The notes under the pieces: model-generated
Told to the model about the DNA's origin: nothing
Databases searched by the model: none
What the model saw: only the letters and a program-made list of their open reading frames with translations
Assembly: GCF_910592395.1 (NCBI RefSeq)
Contig: NC_088319.1
Coordinates: 17,424,001-17,484,000 of the forward strand
Source of the DNA: Lineus longissimus
Taxonomy: Eukaryota > Nemertea > Pilidiophora > Heteronemertea > Lineidae
Length of the DNA: 60,000 nt
Reading direction: 5' to 3'
Shown: positions 41,383 to 52,631 of the stretch, one piece after another
How the letters are laid out: each line of letters opens with the position of its first letter
Numbering within the stretch: position 1 is the first letter of the stretch
Made by a program: the position numbers and the translations under genes

Positions 41383-43028
41383 ACGGCAGACGACGCAGCC
41401 TCGTTTTCAATTGACCAGATATCGATTCTTGCATAAAATAGAATATCATAAAAAATTGTCATTGTTAACACAGCAAGCTGGCGTGTATTTGAATGCCCTG
41501 TCTGATGGATTTTTTTAAAATCGATTCAGTAGACGCGGTCAGGTGAAGGTCTGTGTGTACCCTATATACAGTTGGAAATATGGCCCCATTATAAAAGAGG
41601 CCATGTGCATCTCTTTTATATTATTTTGTATTCATGTAAATCAGTAATATTTACATAGTTTAGTAGTGCACGGTGCGAAAGGAAGAAGGTGCCTACATTT
41701 TACAGGTCACAATTTTGTAATAATAAGAAAAAACATAATATTTTTTGTTTATTCCTCCTATTTAAAGAAGATTTACAAAGTTTTAAAGTGTAAAGAATGA
41801 AAAGAAATGGATCAATACAGTAAACAGACAAAAGTATATATACATGTGCATTATGTACAGTCGTGGTCAGGTTATTTAATACGGAGCTCTTCAAGCGGTC
41901 ACGGTGGCAACAAATGCAAATTGATGGCTCTCGTTGACACTCCAGCGGCTGTTCTGAGGGAAATATTGGTATCTAAGTATAGCAAATTTCTCGTTACTCA
42001 AAAAATTGCATTTCGACCCATCTGAGGATCAGGGAGATGAAATATAGCCATGAATGAGGTAGCTTTTTTTAAACACGGCCTCCCATTTAAAGTCATCGCC
42101 GACATTTCAGCAAATAAAAGTACATGTAAAAGCTTGGAGGAAAATCGCCTAATTTACTTGTTTAATTTTTTTTTCCTGAAAATTATTTCGATTAACACTT
42201 GACGATTTCGCATGGCTTCTGCCACACTAAACCACTTCAGACAAACAGGCAGGTGTATCGAAATAGACTCCATTCAAACAATGCATGGAGAACTTAGTCT
42301 GAATAGTCTGAATTGGTAACAACATTGCTTCTCGAATTGATCTGACCACTGTAGATAATAAGGCAAAGAAGTTTGGTGCGTCTGTTTCACACAGGCCTAT
42401 TTGTACAGGCGCCCTTCAGTCAGCGAAATAGCGTCTACACACTACACATGTATAGCAAATCTTGGAAGTGTTTGAAGTCCAACCAAATGTTAAGATCGAT
42501 CAAATGGACTTATATAACCAGGTTAAATCGACAGTGCCCTATTCTAATCACAGCTGCAGTTACTTCAAATATTTCACCGGCATTGACGATGAATTAAACA
42601 ATGTAATTGATAGTTATCAAGTGTTGTGTTGTCGACTTGAACGGACAGACCAATATTCAATGAATGTATACACCAATGTCCACTCATGGGGACTGACATC
42701 TAATCTGCCAACAACCTCGAAAGCTTCAGCTATTTCCTTGAGAGACATTGAGGAGGGTGCGAACATACACTTCTCAATGAGCCTTATACGTATACGGGTG
42801 AAACTTTGGAGCAAGAGGACGGATTTTGAGTACATTTCTATCGGTATACGTATGAGGATCGTGATGCGTTCCTGATCTCAACCTTCCTATTCTCATTCAA
42901 GCGTGACTTCAATACAATATTTGGTTCTTGAGCACCAGTGGTCATAATAGATATTGTTAAAAGGCTGTTGACTGTAATTATACATTCACACGTGCTTGCC
43001 CTTTGTTAACCCTTCATGTAATTCGTGT

Positions 43029-43310
43029 AATGTATGTTAGTTCATGTTGTACCACCAGAGAAGTAAGACGTGGAGTGAAGTTCCTCCGAGGTTGCCTTAC
43101 GATTGTGTTGGTGAAGTGTGGTGGGTCATCCCGGGGGAGGGGAGATCTTGCCTGAACTGCGCGATGGCAGCGGCGGGATCCACGCCATTCATGCCCAGTA
43201 TAGGCAGGACAACCACATAACTTCAGCAACACAATCGCAAGGTAACCTCGGAGAGACTTCATTGCAACGTATTACGTCTATGGCCGGGTACAGCATAGAC
43301 TTAACAAATG
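43029..43310. mobile_element. Fold-back element with about 95-bp imperfect arms
   Basis: The left arm (about 43029-43124) is the reverse complement of the right arm (about 43212-43310), with scattered changes. Shared blocks include CAACACAATCG, AACCTCGGAG and GTACA(G/A)CAT. The 87-bp centre is GC-rich. Open frames across it on both strands are by-products of the symmetry. No transposase is present. Confidence 0.55.
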
Positions 43311-43596
43311 TGAATGTATATAAATGTATACCGAATCCAGATAAAAAAGGTAAGGGGAGTAGAGTATTTACTGACGGGAAATTGACAGAGAAGCGCCATT
43401 TAACATTCTTGGCGCGGAGAGGGTATAGGGAGAAACTGTCCGCGTCTTTTGCTAGAAATGATGTAACAATCACTTCCTGATACGCGTTCTGTCTAAAGTT
43501 CAGATGGCCCTGTCGCCCGGACTAATTACTGGATCACTCGATTCGAGAGTATGGAACAGAGGGTGTTGTCGAGTTTGGGGTGGAGCATTTCTACCG

Positions 43597-43790
43597 CCTA
43601 AAGTACGAGTTGCTCCGCACCCAAAGTACAACGGTCTCGAAACGAGCCGTGAAGTATGCCAAATGCGTTTCCAAGCACGAGATGTGATCTGCGCTAAAAG
43701 TACAAAGGCCTCGAAACGCACCAAAAGTTCACAGTAAGCACGTGACCTGATCTAATCGAAAGTACATGTACAGCGGCCTTGATAGGGGAA
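43597..43790 (+). repeat. Degenerate tandem repeat
   Basis: AAAGTAC recurs at about 43600, 43623, 43698 and 43759. Three of the copies are followed by ACGGTCTCGAAACG, AAGGCCTCGAAACG and AGCGGCCTTGA-like sequence, and two by GCACG...TGATCT-like sequence. The period is about 61-74 bp. It abuts the fold-back region and may be part of a larger mobile element. Confidence 0.4.
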
Positions 43791-45030
43791 GTGAACTGTG
43801 TGAGGTTGTTGAAGTGGTGCAGAAACACGTCAAATATACATAAGTTGAATGAATGGTAAAATATATCGGAATTGTTAGGTACAACATCAAGTTGTGAGTG
43901 TCCAGGAGAGCTCTTGGTTGAAAACTGGGTGGGTTGAAATATGTTTTCAAAGACATTTGAAAAGTACATTGATTAACGATGAACTTTTGGATGGTCGTTG
44001 TTTCACCTTTTCCACTAGATTTGATACTATCATCCATTTCAGTTTTCAGTCAAATTCAACATTAACTTTTTTTAGTTTATATTTACAATAATTCTTTTTT
44101 TGAATACTGCTGGACGAGGAAATATATTATGTAGATGACACCAATACCAGTTAATGAATAGAACTGTTGACTATTCCTGACAAGCCGAGTCCTAACTGTC
44201 TGGGTGAATTATTACATCATTATTGTGACTGTTTGGTACTCTCATAGTCATGAATAGCCAGATCTCTACCAGCCGTTGACGGATGATGTACTGATAGAAA
44301 GATCTGAAGAGGAAACTCGCCAAGAGATCAAAAAATTTTGCAATGTTAATATTCATCTAAGAGTCATCCTCAAGGATCGAGAGGCTGCTACAGACTAACC
44401 TAAGCCAGTCCCATACTTAACTGAAACCGACTGACGGATAGATACTGAACGCAGGGCAAGTTGGCTTACAGTGGTTTTCATAGTGCGAGGGTGCATGGAC
44501 ATAATCAATGTTATTCTGCTACTCGTAATAATGAACAATTAATAAACCAGGAGTCCTACCTTATGCGACCAGGTGGGGTACGTTGCTGATATCGTCTGCT
44601 GCGAACCCAGACGTAATCTGCATACTCATTCATTCCAGCTACAGGCATACAACTTCCCCGACACTAAACATGGAAACGAGTTGCTGCGGAAAAAAGTTTC
44701 AGAAAGTTACGCGAAGTTTCCCAAGCCAATTGTCCCGGGACACGCCCACTGGTTCGCCAGGTCAAGCTGGCGTAATCATTACAGTACAATCTATGCATTG
44801 GCCGGTTGCTGGGTTCAGTGCGGTCCCAGGCCACGGAACTGGACATATCTGGGTCGGAGTCTGTCCCGGGGCGGAAATTACGACAATATTGCAGTGAAGA
44901 TACAAAATTTTTGTTCTGAGGTAACAGATTATGAGCGAATACGTAACGATGATGGACGAGAATATGTGGGGATTGTCAATGAAAAAATCAAACCCAATGG
45001 GTGTACAAAATGTAGTAGACCATGCGCCAT
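43791..45030. other. Stretch between repeats, no recognised gene
   Basis: The 154-codon plus frame 44573-45037 is the only longer one. It has no start context, splice logic or motif that I recognise, and it ends in the 130-bp hairpin. It may be remnant mobile DNA. Confidence 0.45.
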
Positions 45031-45160
45031 GCATTAGTGAGGTTTCGCAACCGCCCGGTTAGGCCCTTTGACGACGTTTATCTATTGTTCAGGTAAACTC
45101 ACACAATAGATAAACCTCGTCGTAGGGCCTAAACGGGTGGTTGCGAAACCCCACTAAAGC
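45031..45160. repeat. 130-bp hairpin with symmetric 58-bp arms
   Basis: Arms 45031-45088 and 45103-45160 are inverted copies with no indels and roughly eight mismatches, around a 14-base loop. Examples are GGTTTCGCAACC against GGTTGCGAAACC, and ATCTATTGT against ACAATAGAT. It looks like a fold-back MITE. The arm segment CGAGGTTTATC also occurs elsewhere in the window. Confidence 0.7.
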
Positions 45161-45291
45161 GTTCACGCAGTTGGCTGTGGGCGTGAAGGGTTTCGATGTT
45201 TCGTTTAGGGGTTGCTTAGTAACCTATTTTGGATCAGCAGCAGTCTTGCCTCCTGAAGAGCAATCACTTTCAAAAATTCAACTTTTTACAC

Positions 45292-45319
45292 ATCAATCAA
45301 ATCAATCAATCAATCAAAT
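45292..45319 (+). repeat. (ATCA)n simple repeat
   Basis: Six or so ATCA units with one extra A interrupt the sequence. It is an ordinary microsatellite. Confidence 0.8.
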
Positions 45320-46299
45320 ATGACATTTCTAAATAAGACATCAGCGGTATTCCATTCAGCATTCCTTTTCTGGCGTATGGTTTGTTGCAAAACTTATTCG
45401 AACACAAAAATCGAAGGTTTAAAGTGCAGTATACATCAAAACTTATTTTCTGGTATGTGACCTGTATAATTGGATCAGCTGGTCCTGGCATAGGCCCACT
45501 CAGACCCAGTAGACAGTACCGAGTGACCTCTTCAGTCAAAACAGACAGGTGAAGCATCATGACAGTCTTACCAACACTCTTACCAGAATACTGAATTATC
45601 ACACCAGTACCATTGCACTGGCATTTAACCTCATCCTCAATCAAAACTAAAATGATTAGCTGGTGCAATATTCAGCCACACCTCATATTTATGGCAATCA
45701 GTTTTTGCATCTGTAGGCAAGGCAAGCTTCAACAGCAAGGTAACCACCAGGCGCCAATATTTTTCATCCAATACCGTTCGTGAGAAGGATAAAAAGATTA
45801 GACTTGCTCCTATTTTTTCTGATCTGAAGATGTGTTTGGTTCAAATCTCTTTGAAATTTATCTAAAATAAGCTTAGGCCTGATGTTTTTCATGCTTTCCA
45901 ATGTAGTCTACTTACTTCTGTGTTCCAGCGATTTTGAACTTCCAGAGGTTTGGTCCCATTCCTCCCGTATAGCTTCATCTTCTCCATGCCGCCTAGTCTG
46001 AAAGCCAAGCCATGTAAAACATTTATTTTAGGGTTAACATGTAGGCCTCAAGTATTCTGTAGTACAGCGATCTCTATTGCCACTGTGCACGATAGGCCGA
46101 ACATCCAACCCAACGAATTCCTGTAATGTTTTTGAGTGTTTCTGTTTTTGAGTGTTTCCCCTCATTGTTTGGGAACGCTCAAAAATAGATTGACAAGTTT
46201 TTCTGTGTATCCCCCCTATTGAAAAGTCGTGGTCTCTCTAGCTGCCTATTGTTTGGAAACACTGACACATGGGAAACAACCACAGATGTTACACCGGGT
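45320..46299. other. Stretch before the palindrome array, no recognised gene
   Basis: A 120-codon minus frame (45668-45306) has no motif. Near 46125-46160 the phrase TGTTTTTGAGTGTTTC occurs twice in tandem and partly inverted (GAACGCTCAAAAA), possibly part of the same repeat-rich unit as the palindrome array. Confidence 0.45.
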
Positions 46300-46527
46300 C
46301 TATTTGGCAAGCCGCTCGCCGAACAGGCATCTTTTTTTGTCCTGTTTGGAGAGCCGCTTACCAAACAGCACTAAAAAGCCACCCTGTTCGGCCAGCCGGG
46401 CTTGCCAAACAGGTAAAGAATCTACCCTGTTTGGCGAGCTGGAGACTTTACTTTAATATTAATGAGTTCGGCTCTCCATTCAGGACAAGAAAAAGTCGCT
46501 GTTTGGTAAGCCAAGCTTGCCAAGTAG
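46300..46527. repeat. Regular array of near-palindromic repeats with 14-15-base spacers
   Basis: Five units of a near-palindrome with half-site CTGTTTGGCAAGC lie at 46300-46326, 46342-46368, 46384-46412, 46427-46483 and 46499-46527. The fourth is split by a 30-base AT-rich insert at 46440-46469. The spacers are 15, 15, 14 and 15 bases and differ in sequence. The period of the intact units is 42-43 bp. Each unit could form a strong RNA or cruciform hairpin. The period is a multiple of three, which keeps reading frames open across the array. It is not bacterial CRISPR (see rejected items). Confidence 0.65.
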
Positions 46528-47121
46528 TCACTTCCAAAAGAATTACTGCATATGAAATACCCATCAATGCATACGGCGGACTCGTTGCATTGTGTACACA
46601 AGGATATCGTAAGAAGCACGCCGAGGTCAGCACGCAAGGCTACAGGCAAATAATTGAAAACTCGGTCATCCAGGGACAGTCTCCGCACCTTGCGTCGTGT
46701 GGCGTATGCTCCTCACCGTGCCCCTCTTTTGAAACTTGTTACCTCCGAGTAATGGGCGGGCCCTTCCATGACACCAATTCTCCCTTTGTTACCCCTGATA
46801 TCAAATTACAAATTACTTCATAACTATTTCTATTGGTTTTCATTGTGAGCGTATGGCTGGGGGTGAAAATTTGCTCACAACAAAATTATTGAGGGGTTGA
46901 CTTGGTACTTTATTGTCCCGTTGATAAAAAGGGAATATTGTGAGATGAAAAGGGGCATAGGAAATGAGGCGATTCTGGGGCGTATCATAGGATGACAAGC
47001 GGGCTAGATTGAATGGGAGTTATCAGGATATCTTGGAGTCGTGTTGCTGGGATGGAGAGATTTCTATCTCTGTCGATGTGACACAAGCCTTTCGACATTC
47101 ATTGACGGGACAGGTCACAGA

Positions 47122-47220
47122 GAAGAAAAAATGAAAAATATTCCACGCGCGGGATCGAACTCGGAAGCCTCGACACTCGATCCTAGCGGTCTTACCAACT
47201 ATGCCATGAAGCCGTTGTTG
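47122..47220 (-). mobile_element. tRNA-derived SINE, copy 2
   Basis: On the minus strand GGCTTCATGGCATAGTTGGT carries box A (TGGCATAGTTGG, 47206-47195), and GAGTTCGATCCC at 47162-47151 is box B. It then continues with a TTTTTCATTTTTT-like segment as in the 20.3-kb copy. The 5' end does not pair with the 3' end as a tRNA acceptor stem would. It lies about 300 bp from copy 2 of the inverted-repeat element, and in the same relative orientation as at 20 kb. Confidence 0.6.
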
Positions 47221-47527
47221 TACAGAGACATAGTTTTCAGTTTTTGACTTCACTTACAAGCGTGACAGAATGGCGTCTTTTGTGCCATCTGTACCATTTT
47301 CAGTTTCAAAGTGGCCTTTAATACTTGCCCTTTTACAATATTGGCAAAGTGAATTCATAAGATACATAATCACGAGATGAACATAACACCCTGTGATGAT
47401 TATAGGAGCACACAGCTATTTTTCGAGTTTTAAAGATGCAAAACAATTTCCCGTTTTGCTAGTATTAAAACCATGCGAGTATTGAGGAACTGTCCGATGA
47501 GGTGGCAATGATCGCGCCAGGTACACC

Positions 47528-47703
47528 AGTGCTCTGTTGGTGAACACGGTAGCGCCACTACGGCCTGCTCAGAGTGGTAGTCGATCATAGCTGAGGGCGT
47601 TTGAAACATGGCCGACCGGTCGTTCAAAACTTGGTGGACGGGTGTTTCGTGTTTTCACATGGCCGTTAGGGTTTTCATGAATGCATGTCAGCTTTAAACT
47701 TGG
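47528..47703 (-). mobile_element. Inverted-repeat element, copy 2 (partial)
   Basis: The reverse complement of this stretch aligns with 20147-20293, sharing GTCGGCCATGTTTC, AAACGCCCTCAG and GAC(T)ACCACT-type blocks. The plus strand of its right end (GAATGCATGTCAGCTTTAAA) also matches the right end of copy 1 (20529-20546). The second arm is not clear, so this may be a half copy. Confidence 0.5.
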
Positions 47704-49224
47704 CTGTCTTTTTTATATATTAGCCCCATTGAGGGGAGTATGACCACTTCCTTTCACTGTGGCATCTCCAGCGGCTTCCCTGAGAACAGACACTACATTG
47801 ACAATAACATATGCCACACTACTCATCCGAACTCATGTCATATCCCGCAGATCAATCGAAGGCTTGCGTGTACATGTATATGAACATTATAAGGAACTAT
47901 GCATTTGAAAAAACATTCTAACAGCTTTGCCATTGCAGTGTTCATGCGATTTGTGCATTTTTTCTGAATATCATTATTCTTATTCGATCGATAGTCTTCA
48001 GCTGTTGTCGATTCTACCAAGGTTCTCCACATTACACGGTTTTTTTATAATAATTCTCGTTCGTTCACGCGTCAAGTTCTAACTTCAATGTTTACGCAGA
48101 CAGCAACCACGTACCTAGGATCAATGAATCACTACGGACGAGGTTTTAGTATCCTAGACAGACACGTGCGTATTGATCGCATGTTTATTACTTTTTTGTC
48201 TCGCGATCTCAGGACCTAGACAGTCTATCATTCATTTTAAAGGCCTGAGCGACCGATCGATATGTACGCTTTTCTTGGGGTGATTGCAGATACAATGTTC
48301 AGTGTCCTATCCTGATCAGTTAGTGTTCAGTTTGACTATCTATCAGTGGTGACATATTCAAAAGTCTGAGCCAGTCATTTGATTAACTAAACTGAACACA
48401 TGTTTCTGATAGTGCGTGGTCGTGTTAACGAGGTATGATGCACTACTGTACCATGTTTACTCGTAAGAGAACGCCAATACCAGAACAGAACCATTTCGAT
48501 GTTGAATGTACGGTTAAAGTACACCAGGCAGTCGGAGTCAGCTGTGTCCAAGTGTACTTTTTTTTAGGAACATATGTAGGCGAAAGTTCAATCGTACCAG
48601 GTTACATCGGTGTATGCCTACTTGCAAATTTAACGAGCGATCTAAGTCCTTTAACTTTTCCTTCAGTAAAATATGCAGCAAATACAAGTCAGCTGGCCCT
48701 TGAAAATAGAATATGCTGCCGTGCGTACGTGATAAAAATACCACTCAAGAAATACCTTCGAAGAAATAATATGTCATTTTCCTGTGGTATTTTCATATCG
48801 CGCGCCTCACTTTACGGTGCACCTCACCAAAATTCGATCTGAATCTGCCGTATGCAATGTACACTATCTGTATACGATATGGCGAACCCGTTTTTCGATC
48901 ACTCATGGCCACTGCGCTGCTAATATGAGCTGGATTTAATAATAACTTCACAGGGTTGGCCCTTTTAATCTTCTCTAGACGCTGCGTAAGTTTCAACTCG
49001 AAGCATATTGTGGTTTTTGAATGAGACACAAAAACGCTACACTCGCCGAGATATCAGCCCGCTCGAGCAATAACGATGGTCAGTGGCCTCACGCTAACTT
49101 GTTACCATTGTGTGTACAACGATGCCGTTTATGAGTGAGTCATAGCAGATCAACTTCGTTTGAAATAGATTGCATACAAATGCATGCTGTACTTTTCGTC
49201 AATGGATTGACGCGTGTTGTCTGT
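47704..49224. other. No gene seen
   Basis: A 135-codon plus frame at 48435-48842 has no recognisable motif. The 20-mer at 48127-48146 matches 30157-30176 at 19 positions. Confidence 0.5.
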
Positions 49225-49695
49225 ATAGGTGAAGAATTTTACAGAAAGTGGAAGCTAGAAATTTGGGATGATTCTCGGAATCCAAATGCTAAAAACAAAT
49301 TACGCACTTATAGGTCCTTCAAAACGCAACTCTGCTGTGAGAAATATCTGACTTCAATTTCAAGTTTTTCTTTAAGAAGATCCCTTTGTTGTTTCCGCAT
49401 TAGCTGTCACGATCTAGCCATTGAAAGAGGTAGATACAAAAAACTTAAAGTTGAAGAGAGGGTGTGTTCTTGTGATGGGACTTCAATAGAAGACGAGGTT
49501 CACTTTCTAACTGCCTGCCCAAAATATGATGCTTCAAGGAACGATTTTTTCTCAGTTATCAATGAGAACAACATCAACTTTTCAGGTCTCTCACCAGGAA
49601 ATAAGTTTATCTGGCTTCTTTCAAATGAGGACCCTGGAATTTGTCAGAAGCTATCATCATTTTTACAGAAATGCTTTTCTGATCGCATAAAATAA
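49225..49695 (+). pseudogene. LINE ORF2 C-terminal fragment
   Basis: The open frame ends at TAA 49693-49695 and belongs to a longer LINE polyprotein. It shows the Lys-Leu-Arg-Thr-Tyr-Arg segment, then RISCHDLAIERGRY, then a Cys-x-Cys ... His-x4-Cys element (VCSCDG ... EDEVHFLTACPKY). This order is common at the end of LINE ORF2 proteins in marine invertebrates. The frame is open back to 49135, but the upstream codons look like flanking sequence, so the ATG there is probably fortuitous. Confidence 0.7.
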
Positions 49696-49896
49696 GGACC
49701 TCCTCTCTCCCACCTACTAGTATCTACTCCAGGTTTGACCCCGGTAGTAGACTTTATATTGTTACTTTTGTCATGTATCCTTTGTATGTCTTATGTACTT
49801 TCAATCAAAATCATTGTATTTCTATTGTACCATGTGTACCTTTGCCCTCCGGGCCTTTTGATTAATAAACTAATTTGAATTTGAATTTGAATTTGT
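49225..49896 (+). mobile_element. 5'-truncated LINE, 3' terminal part
   Basis: The C-terminal piece of a reverse-transcriptase ORF is followed by about 180 bp of 3' untranslated sequence. That sequence holds a short GC hairpin (GCCCTCCGGGC) and ends in repeated TTTGAA units (about 49873-49895). A short microsatellite tail like this is typical of CR1/L2-like non-LTR retrotransposons. No endonuclease or polymerase core is present, so the copy is 5'-truncated and dead. Confidence 0.75.
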
Positions 49897-51173
49897 ATAG
49901 CTTAGCAGTGTCAATACATTGAGGGTCAAGATGGATATGCTGATACGACCAAGAGGTTGATATGCATGCTGCTGATCCGCATGAATATGTTCCAATTTTA
50001 CAGACGAGAGCTCAATGATCGTCTTTCAATGAACATGTTGAAGGATCCTTTTGTCGGGGACAGGAAGAGTCTTCGAGTAGGTACGAGTAGGTACGAGTCT
50101 TCCGTACCACAACCCACCTAGCGTATCTACCATGTCGATAGTTTTAGTCGAGTCCTTTCGCAAGTGATGGAGACTCAAATGAGAAGAAGAGGGTCATATT
50201 GTAAACGAACGTCCACGTTCGAAATAGGGAAAATGGCCACAGAGACGAATCCTTGAAGAAAAAGAATCAACCAACGAGATATTTCAATATAATAAAAATT
50301 CACTATTTTACTTGCAAGTTCACAACTTTTGACGTTTTCTGACAAAGCACACAAGTGATGATGATGTAATTGATAGAGACACACCTATCTCATTTAGTCA
50401 CTAAAAGGAGTCGTCCCGTTGCTAGGCGTGTCTGCGCAAAGCAACGGACGATCATAACCGGGTTAAGCATAATTCATATACATTAACATGTATTTAAGAC
50501 GGACATCTAAAAACGAGCAGATATTGTGCGCATGCGCTGTTGCAAGCACTTCGTCAACCGGAATCTGACAACGAAAACGAATCGGGGGACAAAAATGATT
50601 GTCGAGATTGAATGGATGAATAGTATAGTGTTAACGCCTTGCTGTGTGTTATGTGTGCCCAAGGTACGAGGCTGAACAAAATGGCTGACAACAAGATGGC
50701 CAGCAGTAGATTTGATGGTTTCTTCCTGAATTGTAGGAATTTATTACTTGACTTGAATTGAAACTCAAAACGAATTAAATATGTCATAAATGTGGCTGTT
50801 TTTTGCGGCTGTTATTACTTAACTAGTGCTGTCAACAAGTTCATTTGCTGAGTGGTTATGTGATGTATAAAGTTGCAGTTGAGTTTCGTACTGCGCATAA
50901 GCGCTAAATAGCCTTCATAATTTGTTTTTAGCCCGGCCAGATTGATCAACCTCGTACCTCGACTTAATGCAAAGGCACTGTAGCCATGGAAATAACGACC
51001 ACTCTGATTGACCAGCAATCGGATAAGAAAACAGATCACGTGGTTTAACCTCGTCCAAATGCCCATCATGTTTTCACAAAGGAGTCACCAAACAGAAGTA
51101 GACTGATCCCGTGTCCTTCATTTGATGAGCGGACAGGGAACCAGTTGCAATCAAACAGAGCCATTAATAATTC

Positions 51174-51317
51174 ACCGGAAGTCACGTGGGTGACAAAGCC
51201 ATTTGTGACTTCACGAGACTTTCAATCAACAGGAGTTCGTAATTCAGAAAGAGTATGTGAAATCAACAATACTGATGACGTCATTTAAACAATTGTTCTT
51301 ACAGTAACCATGGTAAC
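51174..51317. promoter_or_regulatory. ETS/E-box, CRE and RFX X-box cluster
   Basis: ACCGGAAGT (51174-51182) runs directly into CACGTG (51183-51188). A full CRE TGACGTCA is at 51276-51283. GTAACCATGGTAAC at 51304-51317 is a perfect RFX X-box (GTNRCC-AT-RGYAAC). The cluster lies 6.8 kb from the predicted NR0B start, on its 3' side. It could be a regulatory element or an unannotated promoter. Confidence 0.35.
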
Positions 51318-52469
51318 CGGGATCCAACTTAATAATACTTAATTATATTATAGTGTACTGGCTTCTGAATCCATCAACAAAGAAGATGGTCGGTTTGACA
51401 CTTCCATAAAAGGGACACAGTACCAAGAAAAATGAGGTCGAATTGGATGTCACCTCCAATGACGAGGTCCCAAAATACCCCTCGAGGAGTAATCGTGGAG
51501 AGAACACTTACTGATACTATTATGCAGTTTCTTGAGAAAAAGCATCATAACAGGGTATGATGTAACATTCGACCTTGAAATGTTGGTACTGTGTGCCTTC
51601 AAATGCATTTCAAATCAACTCAAATTGGTACTTGGTACAAGCTAGCAACGTTCAAAATTTACATCATTTCGTCGACGTGATTTTTGGCGATTAAAAACAC
51701 ACAAATATGATCAATATTATAACCACAATAGCCCTACTCCGAACAGTACAGAAACCATATGTGTGTATCACGTGACCATTCACTGCGGGATGACTATCTG
51801 CTGCTGAAACTATCTAATTCGAAAATAATATAACAATTTCAAAATCTTTGGATTTCATCGTATTGAGCAAACTTACCGGGATATTCTCATTCATTATTAA
51901 GCATGGATTACACAATGGTCTATAACTGCCAGCTGGTCGTTTTCTCGCGAGAATGGTCACGTGATGCTGTGTATGAATAGTTTGGAAGCAGCAGAAAAGT
52001 TGACGAATGCTATGATATTTCTGTTTCTGGAAGCATTTTAACCAATGCTGAAATGTCGTTGTACGTATTGTGTGCTTGCCGTCATAATCAAACCACAATG
52101 AATAAGCGCCTAGACGTCATTTTGAATGACTCGCTCAACAACTGAATAATCTACACACTAATGAGTTCGTGTTTTATAAACACCATCAAGCGAAACGAAC
52201 CAACCTGGTCAATAAAAAATGTGAAACTGTATTTCTTATAGGACACGAAACACCAACACGTCTTGGCTTCCATATATACGTGGAATGTACAGGGCAACTT
52301 AGAAGCACATGTGTAGCGTTTGACGCTTGCAATAATAAGCCCTACAGAAACTGAAGTCTTGACCACAAAAATGTTTAAGCTAGACAAGACGAAAAATTGC
52401 GACGGCTTTTAAAATGTTCAAATGTATTTTGCACATAATTGTCAATACATTGGGCACCGGGCGAAGGCC

Positions 52470-52482
52470 GGATGTGACGTCA
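52470..52482 (+). promoter_or_regulatory. ETS-like and CRE pair
   Basis: CCGGATGTGACGTCA places an ETS-like core (CCGGAT) next to a full CRE (TGACGTCA, 52475-52482). The surrounding 40 bp are GC-richer than the background. Confidence 0.2.
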
Positions 52483-52631
52483 CGACACGTTGCCATTGCT
52501 ACGGACAAAACTGACCAATACAGTAACGACAACAGTTTCAACATCACCAATGTATTTCACTCGAGTTTTATGCAAATCACAGAAGCTTCTCAGTCACCGA
52601 CAATTGTCTATAATTTCACCAGGGACCTTGA

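Larger units (their letters stand above)
30507..43028. other. Gene-poor stretch
   Basis: No recognisable coding sequence. It contains a short GT run near 33187, paired TAGGCCTA palindromes at 34645 and 34655, a small inverted repeat GCTACTAC/GTAGTAGC near 34563, and the elements listed separately at 37.1, 37.3, 39.3 and 41.4 kb. A 137-codon frame at 42462-42875 has no known motif. Confidence 0.5.

Noticed and set aside
42462-42875. 137-codon plus frame
   Set aside because: No recognisable domain, and the overlapping frames give no preference.
43014-43480. Overlapping open frames on both strands
   Set aside because: They arise from the inverted repeats of the fold-back element.
44573-45037. 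154-codon open frame on the plus strand
   Set aside because: No recognisable motif, competing frames of similar length on both strands, and it ends in a fold-back hairpin.
46300-46527. CRISPR array
   Set aside because: Repeats are diverged and self-complementary, spacers are only 14-15 bases, no cas genes are present, and the window is from an animal with spliced genes and SINEs.
46269-46823. 184-codon open frame on the plus strand
   Set aside because: It runs through the 42-bp palindrome array, whose period is a multiple of three and so keeps frames open. The peptide shows no domain and no sensible start or splice context.
48435-48842. 135-codon plus frame
   Set aside because: No motif, no splice context, and a competing frame on the other strand.
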